From Falsiroseomonas sp. (GTDB taxonomy: Bacteria; Pseudomonadota; Alphaproteobacteria; Acetobacterales; Acetobacteraceae), in assembly GCF_030695085.1 (NCBI RefSeq), contig NZ_JAUYTS010000039.1, forward strand, positions 62,001 through 126,000: 64,000 nucleotides of DNA, given 5' to 3'. Shown in pieces: positions 33,420 to 44,730 of this stretch (position 1 is the stretch's first letter; each line of letters begins with the position of its first letter). Under the pieces are notes generated by a model that was not told the DNA's origin, made no database searches, and was given only the letters and a program-made list of their open reading frames with translations. Made by a program: the position numbers and the translations under genes.

Positions 33420-33593
33420 CCCTATAAGCGCAGGCCTCGCTTGCCGGCGGGCGCCAGGGCAGGCTTGATGCAGGTCCGCTGACCAGGAGCCCGCCAGATG
33501 AAACTCGGAACTGCCCCGCTATGCGGCAGCTCGGCGCCATTTCTTGCACGTTCATAATGGATTGTCAGGAGCCGCAGGTCCGGTGCCGTCGGC

Positions 33594-34394
33594 ATGATTG
33601 AGAGCTTGCACGCGCTGGGCAGCAAGGGGCTGGCCGGGCGGATCGCGATTTTTGCTGCCCCGACTGATCTGGCGACCGAAGCCCTGGGAAGGCTGGTCGG
33701 CCAATACGGCAACGCGACGCTGGACGATGCCCGTGTGGTCGTAGCCCTTGGCGGAGATGGCCTGATGCTTGAAACCCAGCACCGCCTGCTGGGCCGCAAC
33801 CTTCCCGTCTACGGCATGAATTGCGGCAGTGTCGGCTTCCTGATGAATGACTTCGGGGATACCAGCCTGCCTGACCGGCTCGCCCTGGCCCAGGCCACGA
33901 CGCTGCATCCGCTGCGGATGCGCGCCCATGTCGGCATGGGGGACCCCGTTGAGGCGCTGGCCATCAACGAGGTCTCGCTGCTGCGTGAAACGCGCCAGGC
34001 GGCCAAGATCCGCATTCTCGTCGATGGCAAGAAGCGGCTGGATGAATTGATCTGTGACGGTGTCCTGGTCGCGACACCGGCGGGCAGTACGGCCTACAAC
34101 CTGTCGGCACACGGCCCGATCGTACCACTCGGTGCGAACCTGCTGCCACTGACCCCGATTTCGGCGTTCCGCCCCCGCCGCTGGCGCGGCGCCTTGCTGC
34201 CGGCGGAAGCGCGCGTCGTGTTCGAGGTGCTGGAGCACGACAAGCGCCCGGTGGCCGCGGTGGCGGACTACACCGAGGTCCGTGACGTCCGGCAGGTGGA
34301 GGTCTGGGAAGACCGGACCGTGGCGTTGACCATGCTTTTCGATCCGGATCATGGCTTGTCGGAGCGCATCATCGCCGAGCAGTTTACCGTCTGA
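33594..34394 (+). CDS. nadK: NAD kinase
   Basis: A 266-residue enzyme that phosphorylates NAD to NADP. The GGDG motif is in [13 protein letters not shown]. The second signature is [14 protein letters not shown], and the substrate loop includes [10 protein letters not shown] and [20 protein letters not shown]. The last carries conserved residues of the active site. The length is normal for the alphaproteobacterial form. The 174-bp gap upstream holds no visible gene. Confidence 0.95.
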   Translation: MIESLHALGSKGLAGRIAIFAAPTDLATEALGRLVGQYGNATLDDARVVVALGGDGLMLETQHRLLGRNLPVYGMNCGSVGFLMNDFGDTSLPDRLALAQATTLHPLRMRAHVGMGDPVEALAINEVSLLRETRQAAKIRILVDGKKRLDELICDGVLVATPAGSTAYNLSAHGPIVPLGANLLPLTPISAFRPRRWRGALLPAEARVVFEVLEHDKRPVAAVADYTEVRDVRQVEVWEDRTVALTMLFDPDHGLSERIIAEQFTV

Positions 34395-34553
34395 TCCTCA
34401 GGCCGGGCCTCCTCGGCGGCGCATCCCAAGGCACCGCAAGGTTGACGCCAGCCCGCGCTTCTGCGATCCGCCGGGCACATCCTGGCACAGGTCATGGCCA
34501 GGTTGGCGTTGAATCCGTGGCGGTCGCTGGCCGCCACGCTGCCAGGCCGGATC

Positions 34554-35273
34554 ATGAAAACCTCGACGACCGCGCCACTGCCCGCCGATCCCTCTACCCC
34601 GGCCGAGGCTGGTGGCCCTCTGGTACTCGCCCTGCCGAAGGGCCGGATCCTGTCCGAGCTTGGGCCCCTTCTGGCGCGCGCCGGCATTACTCCAGCCGCC
34701 GACTATCTGGACGAGGACAGCCGGCGCCTGCGCTTCGAGACCAATCACCCCGGACTTGATGTCGTGCGGGTGCGGCCCTTCGATGTCGCAACCTTCGTCG
34801 CCCACGGTGCCGCGCAGATCGGTGTCTGCGGCGCGGATGTCCTGATGGAGTTCGACTACGACCAGATCTATGCGCCGTTGGATCTGGGCATCGGGCGCTG
34901 CCGGGTCTCCGTCGCCGGGCCGGTGAATGCGACAACGGCCGAGGACATCGCAGCCTGGTCGCGCGTGACTGTCGCGACCAAATACCCAACGATCGCCCAT
35001 CGCCACTTCGCCACCAAGGGGGTGCAGGCTGAGATCGTGCATCTGAACGGGGCCATGGAACTGGCGCCTTCACTGGGGTTGTCGCGGGTGATAGTGGATC
35101 TGGTGCAAACCGGCTCGACACTGCGCGCGAATGGCCTGGTGGAGACGGAGGTGATCGCACAGGTCACCTCCCGCCTCATTGTGAACCGGACGGCATTGAA
35201 GACGAGGCCAGAGGCGATTGGCGCCTGGATCGCACGCTTCCGCGCCGCCATGGCGGAGCTGCACGCGCGATGA
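34554..35273 (+). CDS. hisG: ATP phosphoribosyltransferase, short form
   Basis: A 239-residue catalytic subunit for the first step of histidine synthesis. ALPKGRILSELGPLLARAG near residue 26 and the ligand region DLVQTGSTLRANGL are diagnostic. It lacks the C-terminal regulatory domain of long HisG, so it belongs to the short form that works as a hetero-oligomer with HisZ. ATG 34554 is chosen because longer starts extend past any family homology. It overlaps hisD by 4 nt. Confidence 0.94.
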   Translation: MKTSTTAPLPADPSTPAEAGGPLVLALPKGRILSELGPLLARAGITPAADYLDEDSRRLRFETNHPGLDVVRVRPFDVATFVAHGAAQIGVCGADVLMEFDYDQIYAPLDLGIGRCRVSVAGPVNATTAEDIAAWSRVTVATKYPTIAHRHFATKGVQAEIVHLNGAMELAPSLGLSRVIVDLVQTGSTLRANGLVETEVIAQVTSRLIVNRTALKTRPEAIGAWIARFRAAMAELHAR

Positions 35274-36577
35274 TCTGGCTCGAGACCTCTGCCCCCGGAT
35301 TTGAGGCGGGCTTCCAGGCACTGCTGGATGACGGGCGAGACACGACCACCCGCGTTGATGCTGCCGTTTCCGGCATCATCGCGGCCGTCCGCGAAGATGG
35401 TGACGCCGCGCTGATCGAGCTGACGCGCCGTTTCGACCGCTGGAGCCCGGCCACCACCGATACGCTGCGCGTGACGGCTGCGGAATTGGACGAGGCAGCG
35501 GCCATGGTACCTGCCGACCAGATGGCCGCCCTACTGCTTGCGGCGCGGCGGATCGAGGCCTTCCACAGGGCCCAGCTTCCCACCGACATCGACATGACGG
35601 ATGCGGACGGCGTCAGGACCGGCCTGCGCTGGGGCCCGATCGACGCTGTCGGAATCTATGTCCCTGGCGGCAAGGCTGCCTATCCCTCCTCCGTACTGAT
35701 GAACGCCTTGCCGGCGCGCGTGGCCGGGGTGCCGCGGATTGCCATGTGCGTGCCGACCCCGGACGGCGCGCTGAACCCGCTGGTTTTGGCCGCAGCGAAA
35801 TTGGCCGGGGTCAGCGAGGTCTGGCGCCTTGGCGGCGCGCAGGCGGTTGCCGCCATGGCCTGGGGCACGCCTTCAATCGCGCCCGTGGACCGCATTGTCG
35901 GCCCAGGCAACGCCTATGTGGCGGAGGCCAAGCGGCAGGTCTTTGGCCGCGTCGGGATCGACAGCATCGCCGGCCCTTCGGAAGTCGTGATCCTGGCGGA
36001 TGCCGAGAACAACCCTCGCCATGTGGCGCTGGACCTGCTGGCACAGGCCGAGCATGACGAAGCCGCACAGTCTGTCCTGATCACCGACCACGCCGAGTTC
36101 GGCCGAAGCGTTGCCGCGGCACTCCAGGACGAGTTGACCCGCCTGCCGCGCGCGGCCATTGCCGGCACCTCCTGGGAGCGGCATGGGGCGATCATCGTGG
36201 TGCAGGACTGGGAGCAGGCGGTCGAATTGACCAACCGGCTCGCACCTGAACACCTCCAGATCATGACAGCGAGCCCACGCGAGCTGCTTGCTGGCATTCG
36301 CCATGCCGGCGCGGCTTTCCTTGGGCGGTTCTGTCCCGAGGCGGTGGGTGACTACGTCGCCGGCCCGAACCACGTGCTGCCCACCGGCCGAACCGCGCGG
36401 TTCGCCTCCGGCCTCTCAGTCTTCGATTTTCTCAAGCGCACCACCTGGGTGGAGACGGACGCGGCGGCCCTGGCCGCCATCGGCCCGGCTGCGGTGACGC
36501 TCGCCAGAGCCGAAGGTCTTGGTGCGCACGCCCTGAGTGTGGCAGCTCGTTTGGAACATAACGACCGGCATCCTTGA
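35270..36577 (+). CDS. hisD: histidinol dehydrogenase
   Basis: A 435-residue zinc enzyme that oxidises histidinol twice to histidine. GIYVPGGKAAYPSSVLMNA is the N-terminal signature, IVGPGNAYVAEAKRQVFG the NAD region, and AQAEHDEAAQ and APEHLQIM carry catalytic and metal-binding residues. GPNHVLPTGRTARF is the C-terminal signature. It is coupled to hisG by ATGA. Confidence 0.97.
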   Translation: MIWLETSAPGFEAGFQALLDDGRDTTTRVDAAVSGIIAAVREDGDAALIELTRRFDRWSPATTDTLRVTAAELDEAAAMVPADQMAALLLAARRIEAFHRAQLPTDIDMTDADGVRTGLRWGPIDAVGIYVPGGKAAYPSSVLMNALPARVAGVPRIAMCVPTPDGALNPLVLAAAKLAGVSEVWRLGGAQAVAAMAWGTPSIAPVDRIVGPGNAYVAEAKRQVFGRVGIDSIAGPSEVVILADAENNPRHVALDLLAQAEHDEAAQSVLITDHAEFGRSVAAALQDELTRLPRAAIAGTSWERHGAIIVVQDWEQAVELTNRLAPEHLQIMTASPRELLAGIRHAGAAFLGRFCPEAVGDYVAGPNHVLPTGRTARFASGLSVFDFLKRTTWVETDAAALAAIGPAAVTLARAEGLGAHALSVAARLEHNDRHP

Positions 36578-36599
36578 CCGCGAGGCTAACCACGCTCAT

Positions 36600-36631
36600 G
36601 TTCCGCGCCACTTTGCGCCCTGGCGCGGAAC
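36600..36631. repeat. perfect 11-bp inverted repeat between hisD and infA
   Basis: GTTCCGCGCCA (36600-36610) pairs perfectly with TGGCGCGGAAC (36621-36631) around a 10-base loop. No T run follows, so it is not a standard intrinsic terminator. It could stabilise the hisD mRNA end, act as a rho-linked terminator, or be a regulator site for infA, which starts 65 bp downstream. Confidence 0.6.
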
Positions 36632-36695
36632 CCCTCAAGTCGCGCTTTGCCGGCCTTGGCCGCGCGGGCCCTGATGACCCCGATGAAGGATCTGC

Positions 36696-36914
36696 ATGTC
36701 GAAAGAGGACATGATCGAGTTCAGCGGCACCGTGGTGGAGCTGCTGCCCAACGCGATGTTTCGCGTCAAGCTCGACAACGACCACATGGTACTGGCCCAC
36801 ACCAGCGGCAAAATGCGGAAGAATCGCATTCGCGTCCTCGCCGGTGACAGGGTGAATGTGGAGATGACGCCCTACGACCTCACCAAGGGGCGTATCACCT
36901 TCCGCTTCAAGTAG
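36696..36914 (+). CDS. infA: translation initiation factor IF-1
   Basis: A 72-residue S1-fold protein that occupies the ribosomal A site during initiation. The whole sequence matches the family ([20 protein letters not shown], then [20 protein letters not shown]). An AAGGA site lies 7 nt upstream. It starts the infA-maf-rng-yacG cluster typical of Alphaproteobacteria. Confidence 0.98.
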   Translation: MSKEDMIEFSGTVVELLPNAMFRVKLDNDHMVLAHTSGKMRKNRIRVLAGDRVNVEMTPYDLTKGRITFRFK

Positions 36915-36917
36915 GCC

Positions 36918-37529
36918 GTGGACATGATGGGCGCGCCAGGCACGGTGCCGACCCGTCCGCATCTCATCCTTGCCTCCAGCAGCCCACGGCGACTGGATCT
37001 GCTCGGGCGTATCGGCGTGACGCCGGACCGAGTGCAGCCTATGGAGGTCGATGAAACGCCTCTCAAGACGGAGCTCCCGCGCGCCCTGGCTATCCGGCTT
37101 GCGGCCGCTAAAGCCATGGCTGGCGCTGCCCTGATGCCGGACGCTCTGGTCCTTGCTGCCGACACGGTGGTCGGACTGGGCCGACGCATCCTGGGAAAGC
37201 CGGCTGATGAGGCGGAGGCAGCCCGGTTCCTCAGGCTCCTCTCAGGCCGCAGGCATCGGGTTATGACAGCGGTTTGCCTGGCCCATCCGGGCGGCCGTCG
37301 CACAGCCCGCCTGGTCACCACTATCCTCGCCTTCCAAAGGCTGACCCCGGCTCAGATCGATGACCATGTCGCCTCCGGCGAGTGGCGCGGGGTGGCAGGC
37401 GGCTATCAGATTCAGAAGCGTGCCGAGATGTATGTGCGCTTCCTGTCAGGCAGCCATTCCAACGTCGTGGGCCTGCCGCTGTTTGAGACCACCCAGTTGT
37501 TGCGCGGGGCGGGTTGGCTTCGTCCATGA
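36918..37529 (+). CDS. maf: Maf family nucleoside-triphosphate pyrophosphatase
   Basis: A 203-residue house-cleaning enzyme that hydrolyses non-canonical or UTP/TTP-type nucleotides to monophosphates. The N-terminal LILASSSPRRLDLLGRIG is the family signature, and VLAADTVV holds the catalytic Asp. The start is GTG 36918, 4 nt after infA. Its stop overlaps the next ATG (ATGA). Confidence 0.94.
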   Translation: MDMMGAPGTVPTRPHLILASSSPRRLDLLGRIGVTPDRVQPMEVDETPLKTELPRALAIRLAAAKAMAGAALMPDALVLAADTVVGLGRRILGKPADEAEAARFLRLLSGRRHRVMTAVCLAHPGGRRTARLVTTILAFQRLTPAQIDDHVASGEWRGVAGGYQIQKRAEMYVRFLSGSHSNVVGLPLFETTQLLRGAGWLRP

Positions 37530-38692
37530 CCAGCGACGCGGAGATCCGCGTCAGCGTCTCACCTGGCGAGGTCAGGGTGGCCGGTCTCCAGCATGGCAGG
37601 CTCGAGGCAGCGTTCATCGAGCGGGTCGCCCAACCCGACGGTGTCGGCGACCTGCACTTGGCACGCGTGACGGCAATCCTGCCGGCCATGAGCGGCGCGT
37701 TCCTGATCTTCGGCAACGACCAGACGGGCTTCTTGCCGGAGAGCGAGCTGCCGCCGCCCCGCCGCGCAATCGGCAAGGCGCTGCATGAAGGTCAGATTCT
37801 GGCGGTGCGGATCTCTCGCGCGGCCCAGGGTGGCAAGGGTCCAAGGCTGACCGCCCGCCTGACGGCGGAGGACCTGGCCCTTGCGGATGCCGGCACAAAT
37901 CGTCTGCCCCGCCTGCTGCGGCGCGGCCCCAATGCGGCGGTGCGGTTGGCCCGGCTTTGGCCCGACGCCACAATCACCACCGATGGTCCCGAATGGGCAG
38001 CGCGCCTTCGCGTTGCATTGGGTGCGGGACGCGTAAATCTGCGCCTAGCCGGCGCCTTCGATGCGGAGTTGGAAGCGGCCTTCGATAGCCTGGCCGATGC
38101 GCGTGTCGCGCTGGAAGGTGGCGCGAGCCTGCTGATTCACCCCACGCCGGCACTGACTGCCATGGATGTGGACTCGGGCAGCCTCGCTGGTTCGAGAGAT
38201 ACGGCAGCACACGCCGCGCTCAACCAAGCGGCGACGGAGGCCGTGGCGCGGCAGATCAGGCTCCGCAACCTGGCGGGCGCCATACTGGTGGATTTCGCAG
38301 GGCTTCCGATCCGCAAGCGCGAAGCACTGGTGGCACCGTTGGAATCGGCACTTGCATCCGACCCGCTCGGCGCGAAGCTGCTCGGCATGACACGACTTGG
38401 CTTGATGGAGATCGTGCGCCCTCGCATACATCCGCCCTTGCACGAGATACTGGGGCTGCCCCCTTCCCCTCTGACCCTCGGGCTGGCTGCGATGCGCCAG
38501 GCGCTGCGGGAAGTCACGGCGCTTCAGGGCGCAGCCTTTGCCCTGGTGGCGGCGCCTGAGATCATCCAGGCGATCGAGGCCTCGCCGGAAGCCGCGGAGG
38601 CTTATCGCAACCAGGCAGGCAGGCCCCTGGTTCTGCGGGCGGATGCCTGCCTCCGCCCGGGCCAGGAGCAGATCATGAGGGTCGAGGCATGA
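37526..38692 (+). CDS. rng: ribonuclease E/G family protein (RNase G-like)
   Basis: A 388-residue endoribonuclease homologue. The N-terminal S1-like region is at about 35-115, followed by the catalytic core with TAMDVDSG and ILVDFAG, whose Asp residues align with the two magnesium-binding Asp of RNase E. The family Asn next to the first Asp is replaced by Asp. The CPxC zinc-link motif seen in RNase E/G tetramers is absent; the corresponding region reads [13 protein letters not shown]. This alphaproteobacterial short form sits in the usual maf-rng-yacG order and overlaps both neighbours by 4 nt. Confidence 0.85.
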   Translation: MTSDAEIRVSVSPGEVRVAGLQHGRLEAAFIERVAQPDGVGDLHLARVTAILPAMSGAFLIFGNDQTGFLPESELPPPRRAIGKALHEGQILAVRISRAAQGGKGPRLTARLTAEDLALADAGTNRLPRLLRRGPNAAVRLARLWPDATITTDGPEWAARLRVALGAGRVNLRLAGAFDAELEAAFDSLADARVALEGGASLLIHPTPALTAMDVDSGSLAGSRDTAAHAALNQAATEAVARQIRLRNLAGAILVDFAGLPIRKREALVAPLESALASDPLGAKLLGMTRLGLMEIVRPRIHPPLHEILGLPPSPLTLGLAAMRQALREVTALQGAAFALVAAPEIIQAIEASPEAAEAYRNQAGRPLVLRADACLRPGQEQIMRVEA

Positions 38693-38871
38693 CGCCACCC
38701 CAGGTTCCGCCCCGCCGCACCCGCCGCTGCCCGATCTGCAGCCGGCCTCTCCCGACCCCCGGCAGCCGCTTCTGCTCAGACCGCTGCGCCAGCGTCGATC
38801 TCGGGCGCTGGCTGCGCGGGGACTATGCCATTCCCGTGCGCGAGGATCCCGACCCCGAGGACGAATCCTGA
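38689..38871 (+). CDS. yacG: zinc-binding DNA gyrase inhibitor YacG
   Basis: A 60-residue protein with a four-Cys zinc site: CPICSRPL and CSDRC, followed by [16 protein letters not shown], the YacG signature. In E. coli YacG binds GyrB and blocks DNA binding. It overlaps the RNase G-like gene by 4 nt. Confidence 0.95.
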   Translation: MTPPQVPPRRTRRCPICSRPLPTPGSRFCSDRCASVDLGRWLRGDYAIPVREDPDPEDES

Positions 38872-38955
38872 GTGCTGGATGGGTGGACAGGGTGCCTGCC
38901 TTCCGCTATCACGCGCGCCTCTGCTGCGGTGGACCGAAAGGTCAGACCTGCTTGG

Positions 38956-39031
38956 GCCCAGGTAGCTCAGTTGGTAGAGCATGCGACTGAAAATCGCAGT
39001 GTCGGTGGTTCGATTCCACTCCTGGGCACCA
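38956..39031 (+). tRNA. tRNA-Phe (GAA)
   Basis: A 76-base cloverleaf. The acceptor stem GCCCAGG pairs with CCTGGGC. The D arm is GCTCAGTTGGTAGAGC, the anticodon stem TGCGA/TCGCA holds loop CTGAAAA with anticodon GAA, and the T arm is GGTGGTTCGATTCCACT. The CCA end is encoded. Confidence 0.98.
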
Positions 39032-39244
39032 TCCCCACCTCCCCCTGACTGTTCCAGATATTGAGCCGCCAAGCATTTGCAGGCGCGCGAATTTGGCAGG
39101 CCGTGGCGCCTGCATGACCACCCGATGGCAGGCCGGCGGGGCGGCGCGCGCTTCAATGGCGCAAAGGCACTCCAAAACTCCTTGCGAAGCCTTCCGTGTT
39201 GCGTGACGGTCGGCACGTCGATGCCGCACCAGAAGGACCGAAAC

Positions 39245-40155
39245 TTGGCCTACGCACTTCAGCAGTTGATCAACGGGATCAGCCTCGGGATGATCTACGG
39301 CCTGATCGCGGTAGGCTACACCATGGTCTACGGCATCATCGGGATGATCAACTTCGCCCACGGCGACATCTTCATGGTGGGCGCCTTCGTGGCGCTGGTG
39401 GCCATCCTGATGCTGATGTCAGGCGGATTGATGGACGGTCCTGCCGCAATACTACTCGTGCTTGCCATCTCCATGGCCTTCACCGCCCTCTATGGCTGGA
39501 CGGTAGAGCGCGTCGCCTATCGCCCGCTGCGCGGCAGCTTCCGCCTGGCGCCGCTCATCTCGGCCATTGGCATGTCCATCGTCCTGCAGAACTTCGTCCA
39601 GGTCAGCCAGGGTGCGCGGGTCAAGCCGCTTGAGCCACAGTTGCCGGGCGGGTTTGAGTTGATGCGTGATGGCAATTTCGTCGTGCAGTTATCCTATATG
39701 CAGACGCTGATCATCGTCTCCACCCTCGCGGTGCTCGCCGTCTTCACCTGGCTCGTCACGCGCACCGCGCTCGGCAGAGCCATGCGTGCCTGCGAGCAAG
39801 ACCGGAAAATGGCATCCTTGCTCGGCATCAACACAGACCGGACGATCAGCCTCGCCTTCGTTATCGGGGCCGCCCTGGCCGCTGTCGCCGGCACGCTTTA
39901 TTTGCTGCGCTACGGCATCGCCGACTTCTTCATGGGCTTCATCGTCGGCGTAAAGGCGTTCACGGCGGCCGTTCTGGGCGGCATCGGCAGCCTGCCGGGC
40001 GCGGTGCTGGGCGGTTTGCTGATCGGACTTATCGAGACGTTCTGGTCCGCCTATTTCTCCGTGCAATACAAGGACGTGGCGGCGTTTGGCATCCTTGTCC
40101 TGGCGTTGATCTTCCTGCCCACCGGCCTGCTCGGGCGGCAGGAGGTGGAGAAGGT

Positions 40156-40159
<4 letters not shown>
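39245..40159 (+). CDS. livH: branched-chain amino-acid ABC transporter permease LivH
   Basis: A 304-residue inner-membrane permease with about eight helices. [20 protein letters not shown] and [19 protein letters not shown] are classic LivH. The LGI motif at [20 protein letters not shown] is the ATPase-coupling loop. The start chosen is TTG 39245, which has a GAAGGA site 7 nt upstream and gives the family N-terminus; ATG 39221 is the alternative. It begins livHMGF; the periplasmic binding protein is not in the window. Confidence 0.93.
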
Positions 40160-41468
<1,309 letters not shown>

Positions 41469-41472
<4 letters not shown>

Positions 41473-42287
41473 GCACCGAGATCCTGCGCGTCGAGGCGCT
41501 CAGCATGCGGTTCGGCGGGCTTCTGGCCGTCGACGCCGTGGATTTTGAGGTGCAGCGCGGCAGCATCACCGCCCTGATCGGACCGAACGGCGCCGGCAAG
41601 ACTACCGTATTCAACTGCATCACCGGCTTCTACCGGCCGACAGGCGGCCAGATCAGTCTTCGTCGCGCCGATGGCAGCGTCGCGAGCCTGCACAGGCTGA
41701 AGGACCACAGGATTGCCCGGGCCGGGGTCGCCCGCACTTTCCAGAATATCCGACTATTTGCCGGGATGACGGTGCTGGAGAATCTGCTCATCGCACAGCA
41801 CCTCAAGCTGCAGAAGGCAACCTGGCACGGCATCGGTGCGATGCTCGGCTTCCCTGCCTATCGCGCCGCGGAGGCGGAAGCGATCAACCGTGCAGTGGAA
41901 TGGCTGCGCGCAACGGACCTGCTGGATCGGGCCGATGATGCGGCGGGCGGCCTGCCCTACGGCGCGCAGCGCCGGCTGGAGATTGCCCGGGCGATGTGCA
42001 TGACACCCGCGCTGCTGTGTCTGGACGAGCCCGCGGCGGGCCTCAACCCACGGGAATCGGACGATCTCGCCAAGCTGCTGGTCAGCATCCGCGATGGTAC
42101 GGCAACCCGTAGCGACCCCACCTCCATCCTGCTGATCGAGCATGACATGGGCATCGTCATGCGGATCTCCGATCATATCGTGGTGCTCGACCACGGCAAG
42201 AAGATCGCGGAGGGCCCGCCGGACCTCATCCGCAGTGACCGCCACGTCATCGCCGCCTATCTGGGCGAGGATGAGGACGCCGCATGA
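41469..42287 (+). CDS. livG: branched-chain amino-acid ABC transporter ATPase LivG
   Basis: A 272-residue ABC ATPase. Walker A is [11 protein letters not shown], the signature motif [15 protein letters not shown] (non-canonical, as usual for LivG), Walker [13 protein letters not shown] and the switch His in LIEHDM. The [19 protein letters not shown] segment is typical. It is cytoplasmic and docks on LivH/LivM. Confidence 0.96.
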
Positions 42288-43003
42288 CGACGACGATGCT
42301 GGAGGTGCGTGATCTGGAAACCGGCTACGGCGCGGTGCAGGCCCTGAAGGGGGTTTCACTGCATGTCGACCAGGGCGAGATCGTCACGCTGATCGGCGCC
42401 AACGGCGCCGGCAAATCGACCCTGCTGATGAGCATCTGCGGCGACCCCCGCGCCAGGTCCGGCCACGTCATTCTGGACGGCGAGGACATCACCAGCAAAC
42501 CAACGCATGAGATCATGCGGAGCGGCGTGGCGCAGTCCCCCGAGGGGCGGCGCATCTTCCCCCGCATGTCTGTGCTGGAGAATCTGATGCTGGGTGCGCA
42601 GGCGGCAGGACGCGACCCCGGCCCCGAATTGCCGCGCGTGTTCAGCCTGTTTCCCCGGCTGAAGGAACGGCAGTCACAGCGCGGAGGCACCCTCTCGGGT
42701 GGCGAACAGCAGATGCTCGCGATCGGCCGCGCATTGATGTCCCGGCCGCGCCTATTGCTGCTGGACGAGCCATCGCTCGGCCTCGCGCCGCTGATCTCCC
42801 GCCAGATCTTCGGCGCGATCCGCGACCTGAATGAGCGTGAAGGGCTTACCGTTCTGCTCGTGGAGCAAAATGCGAACCAGGCGCTTCGCCTTGCCCATCG
42901 CGGCTACGTTCTCGTCACAGGCCGCATCACCATGAGCGGGCGCGGCGCCGAATTGCTGGCGCGCCCCGAGATCCGCGATGCCTATCTGGGCGGCGGGCAC
43001 TGA
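42284..43003 (+). CDS. livF: branched-chain amino-acid ABC transporter ATPase LivF
   Basis: A 239-residue ABC ATPase, partner of LivG. Walker A is GANGAGKSTLL, the signature LSGGEQQMLAIGRAL, Walker B LLLLDEPSLGLAP. PEGRRIFPRMSVLENL and EQNANQALRLAHRGYVL are LivF hallmarks. It overlaps livG by 4 nt and is the last gene of the operon. Confidence 0.96.
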   Translation: MTTTMLEVRDLETGYGAVQALKGVSLHVDQGEIVTLIGANGAGKSTLLMSICGDPRARSGHVILDGEDITSKPTHEIMRSGVAQSPEGRRIFPRMSVLENLMLGAQAAGRDPGPELPRVFSLFPRLKERQSQRGGTLSGGEQQMLAIGRALMSRPRLLLLDEPSLGLAPLISRQIFGAIRDLNEREGLTVLLVEQNANQALRLAHRGYVLVTGRITMSGRGAELLARPEIRDAYLGGGH

Positions 43004-43012
43004 CCCAGCGCG

Positions 43013-43870
43013 TCAATCCGGCCAGCCTGCCAGCGACCTGATTTCAGCCGGGGTGGCACCGCTTGCGCGCAAGTCCCTCAGCGTTGGCGCGCCATCGCGC
43101 TTGGAAAGCCGCCGGCCGGCGGCATCTGCCAGCAACCGGTGATGCGCATAGCGTGGCTCAGGCCAGTTCATCAGGGCCTGAAGCAGACGATGCAGATCGG
43201 TTGCGGGCAGCAGGTCATCGCCCCGCGTCACCATCGTCACGCCATCCCGCGCGTCGTCATGGGTAACGCAAAGGTGGTAGCTCGCCGGGATCTCCTTGCG
43301 CGCAAGCACCACATCTCCGAAACGCGCCGGATCGCAGACCACCCGGCCGCGTAACGCATCCTCGAAGCTGAGTGGCTGGTCCAGGCAACCGAGGGCACGC
43401 AACATATTCAGCCGTAACGCGTGCGGTTCCCCTTGCGTCAGGCGTGCCTCGACCCGAGCCGCCGAGAGCCGGAGGCAGATCCCGGGATAGAGCGGACCAT
43501 CCGGCCCGTGGGGCGCCGAGGCACTGGCAGCAATCTCCCGCGCAATCTCGCCTCGCGTGCAGAAGCACGGATACAGCAGGTTGCGCTGTCGCAGGACCGA
43601 GAGCGTGCGCTCGTAGTCGGCCATATGCCGTGACTGCACACGGACGGGCCCATCCCAATCGAGGCCGAGCCAACAAAGATCCTCGAGAATGGCCTCGGTG
43701 AATTCCGGCCGGCACCTCGTGCTGTCGATATCCTCGATCCGGAGCAGGAAACGCCCCCCGGCCTCGCGCGCCGTCCGCCATGCCAGCAACGCCGCATGGG
43801 CGTGTCCAAGATGCAGGAAGCCGGTCGGGCTGGGTGCGAAGCGCGTGACGAGTTGGGCAGGGGCGGTCAT
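43013..43870 (-). CDS. gluQ: glutamyl-Q tRNA(Asp) synthetase
   Basis: A 285-residue truncated GluRS paralogue that attaches glutamate to queuosine in tRNA(Asp). The HIGH-type motif is in RFAPSPTGFLHLGHAHAALL, the KMSKS-type in RRLSKRDGAP. Zinc ligands are CFC in LYPCFCTRGEI and Cys/Tyr in LYPGICL. The anticodon-binding domain is absent, as expected. ATG 43870 gives the family N-terminus. It is convergent with livF. Confidence 0.95.
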   Translation of the reverse strand: MTAPAQLVTRFAPSPTGFLHLGHAHAALLAWRTAREAGGRFLLRIEDIDSTRCRPEFTEAILEDLCWLGLDWDGPVRVQSRHMADYERTLSVLRQRNLLYPCFCTRGEIAREIAASASAPHGPDGPLYPGICLRLSAARVEARLTQGEPHALRLNMLRALGCLDQPLSFEDALRGRVVCDPARFGDVVLARKEIPASYHLCVTHDDARDGVTMVTRGDDLLPATDLHRLLQALMNWPEPRYAHHRLLADAAGRRLSKRDGAPTLRDLRASGATPAEIRSLAGWPD

Positions 43871-43912
43871 GCTCACGCGGGCGTAGCCGAACACCGGGAA
43901 TTGGAGCAAGCA

Positions 43913-44578
43913 ATGTCAGATCGCCTGGATGGGCCACGCTGGGGGCCAGCCGCGGGCGGTGTGCCGCGCCAATTGGTGCTTCTTCTGCACGGTGTGGGCG
44001 CCGACGGCTTCGACCTGATCGATCTGGCACCCGGCTGGGGCAAGGCCGTGCCGCATGCCCTGTTCATCGCACCGCATGGTCCGGAGCCCTGCGACCTCGC
44101 GCCCTATGGCAGACAATGGTTCAGCTTGCAGGATCGCTCGGAGGCCATGATGGCGGCGGGCGTCGACGCGGCGGCGACCGGGCTGGCCACTACGATCGGC
44201 GCGATGCTGCGCGAAATGAGCCTGACCCACCGGGATCTCGCCTTGGTCGGGTTCAGCCAGGGCGCCATGACCGCGCTGCATCTCGGGCTACGCCACCCAC
44301 CCGGCTGCGCCGCCATTCTGGCTTTTTCGGGCGCCCTGCCCAGTCCGACCTCGCTTCCCCCGGCCCCCGCCGGCGCCCCGGCGGTTCTACTGGTCCATGG
44401 CGAGGCCGATGAAGTGGTCCCGGCCGAGGCAAGCCGGATCGCCGAACGCGCCCTGATCCGGGCCGCCGTCGCCGTGGAAACCGCATTCCGGCCCGGCCTT
44501 GGCCATGGCATCGATGAGGTAGGACTCAGCCTCGGCGCGCTGGCCCTGCAGCGCGCACTGTGCGGTGATCCAGCATGA
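43913..44578 (+). CDS. alpha/beta hydrolase (phospholipase/carboxylesterase family)
   Basis: A 221-residue esterase. LLLHGVGADGFDLIDLAPGW is the oxyanion-loop start, GFSQGAM holds the nucleophile Ser, HGEADEVVP the Asp and GLGHGID the His, so the triad is complete. It resembles the YpfH/Est group that cleaves short-chain or lysophospholipid esters. It lies 42 bp from the divergent gluQ. Confidence 0.92.
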   Translation: MSDRLDGPRWGPAAGGVPRQLVLLLHGVGADGFDLIDLAPGWGKAVPHALFIAPHGPEPCDLAPYGRQWFSLQDRSEAMMAAGVDAAATGLATTIGAMLREMSLTHRDLALVGFSQGAMTALHLGLRHPPGCAAILAFSGALPSPTSLPPAPAGAPAVLLVHGEADEVVPAEASRIAERALIRAAVAVETAFRPGLGHGIDEVGLSLGALALQRALCGDPA

Positions 44579-44730
44579 CCGAAGGATGAAAGCATCCATT
44601 CTCCCGGTTGCGTGGGCGGAGCGGCGCTGGCATGAAGACCGGGTCAACGCGGCGCTGCCACAGTATCTGGGGCTTGCCTAACGTTACGAGCACCAGATTT
44701 GTCCAGTGCCGCCATTCATAGGAGTGGCAC

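Noticed and set aside
44586..44681. 31-codon ORF (ATG to TAA) between the esterase and HNH genes.
   Set aside because: No separate ribosome site with proper spacing, and no recognisable feature in the peptide; likely chance in a 152-bp gap.
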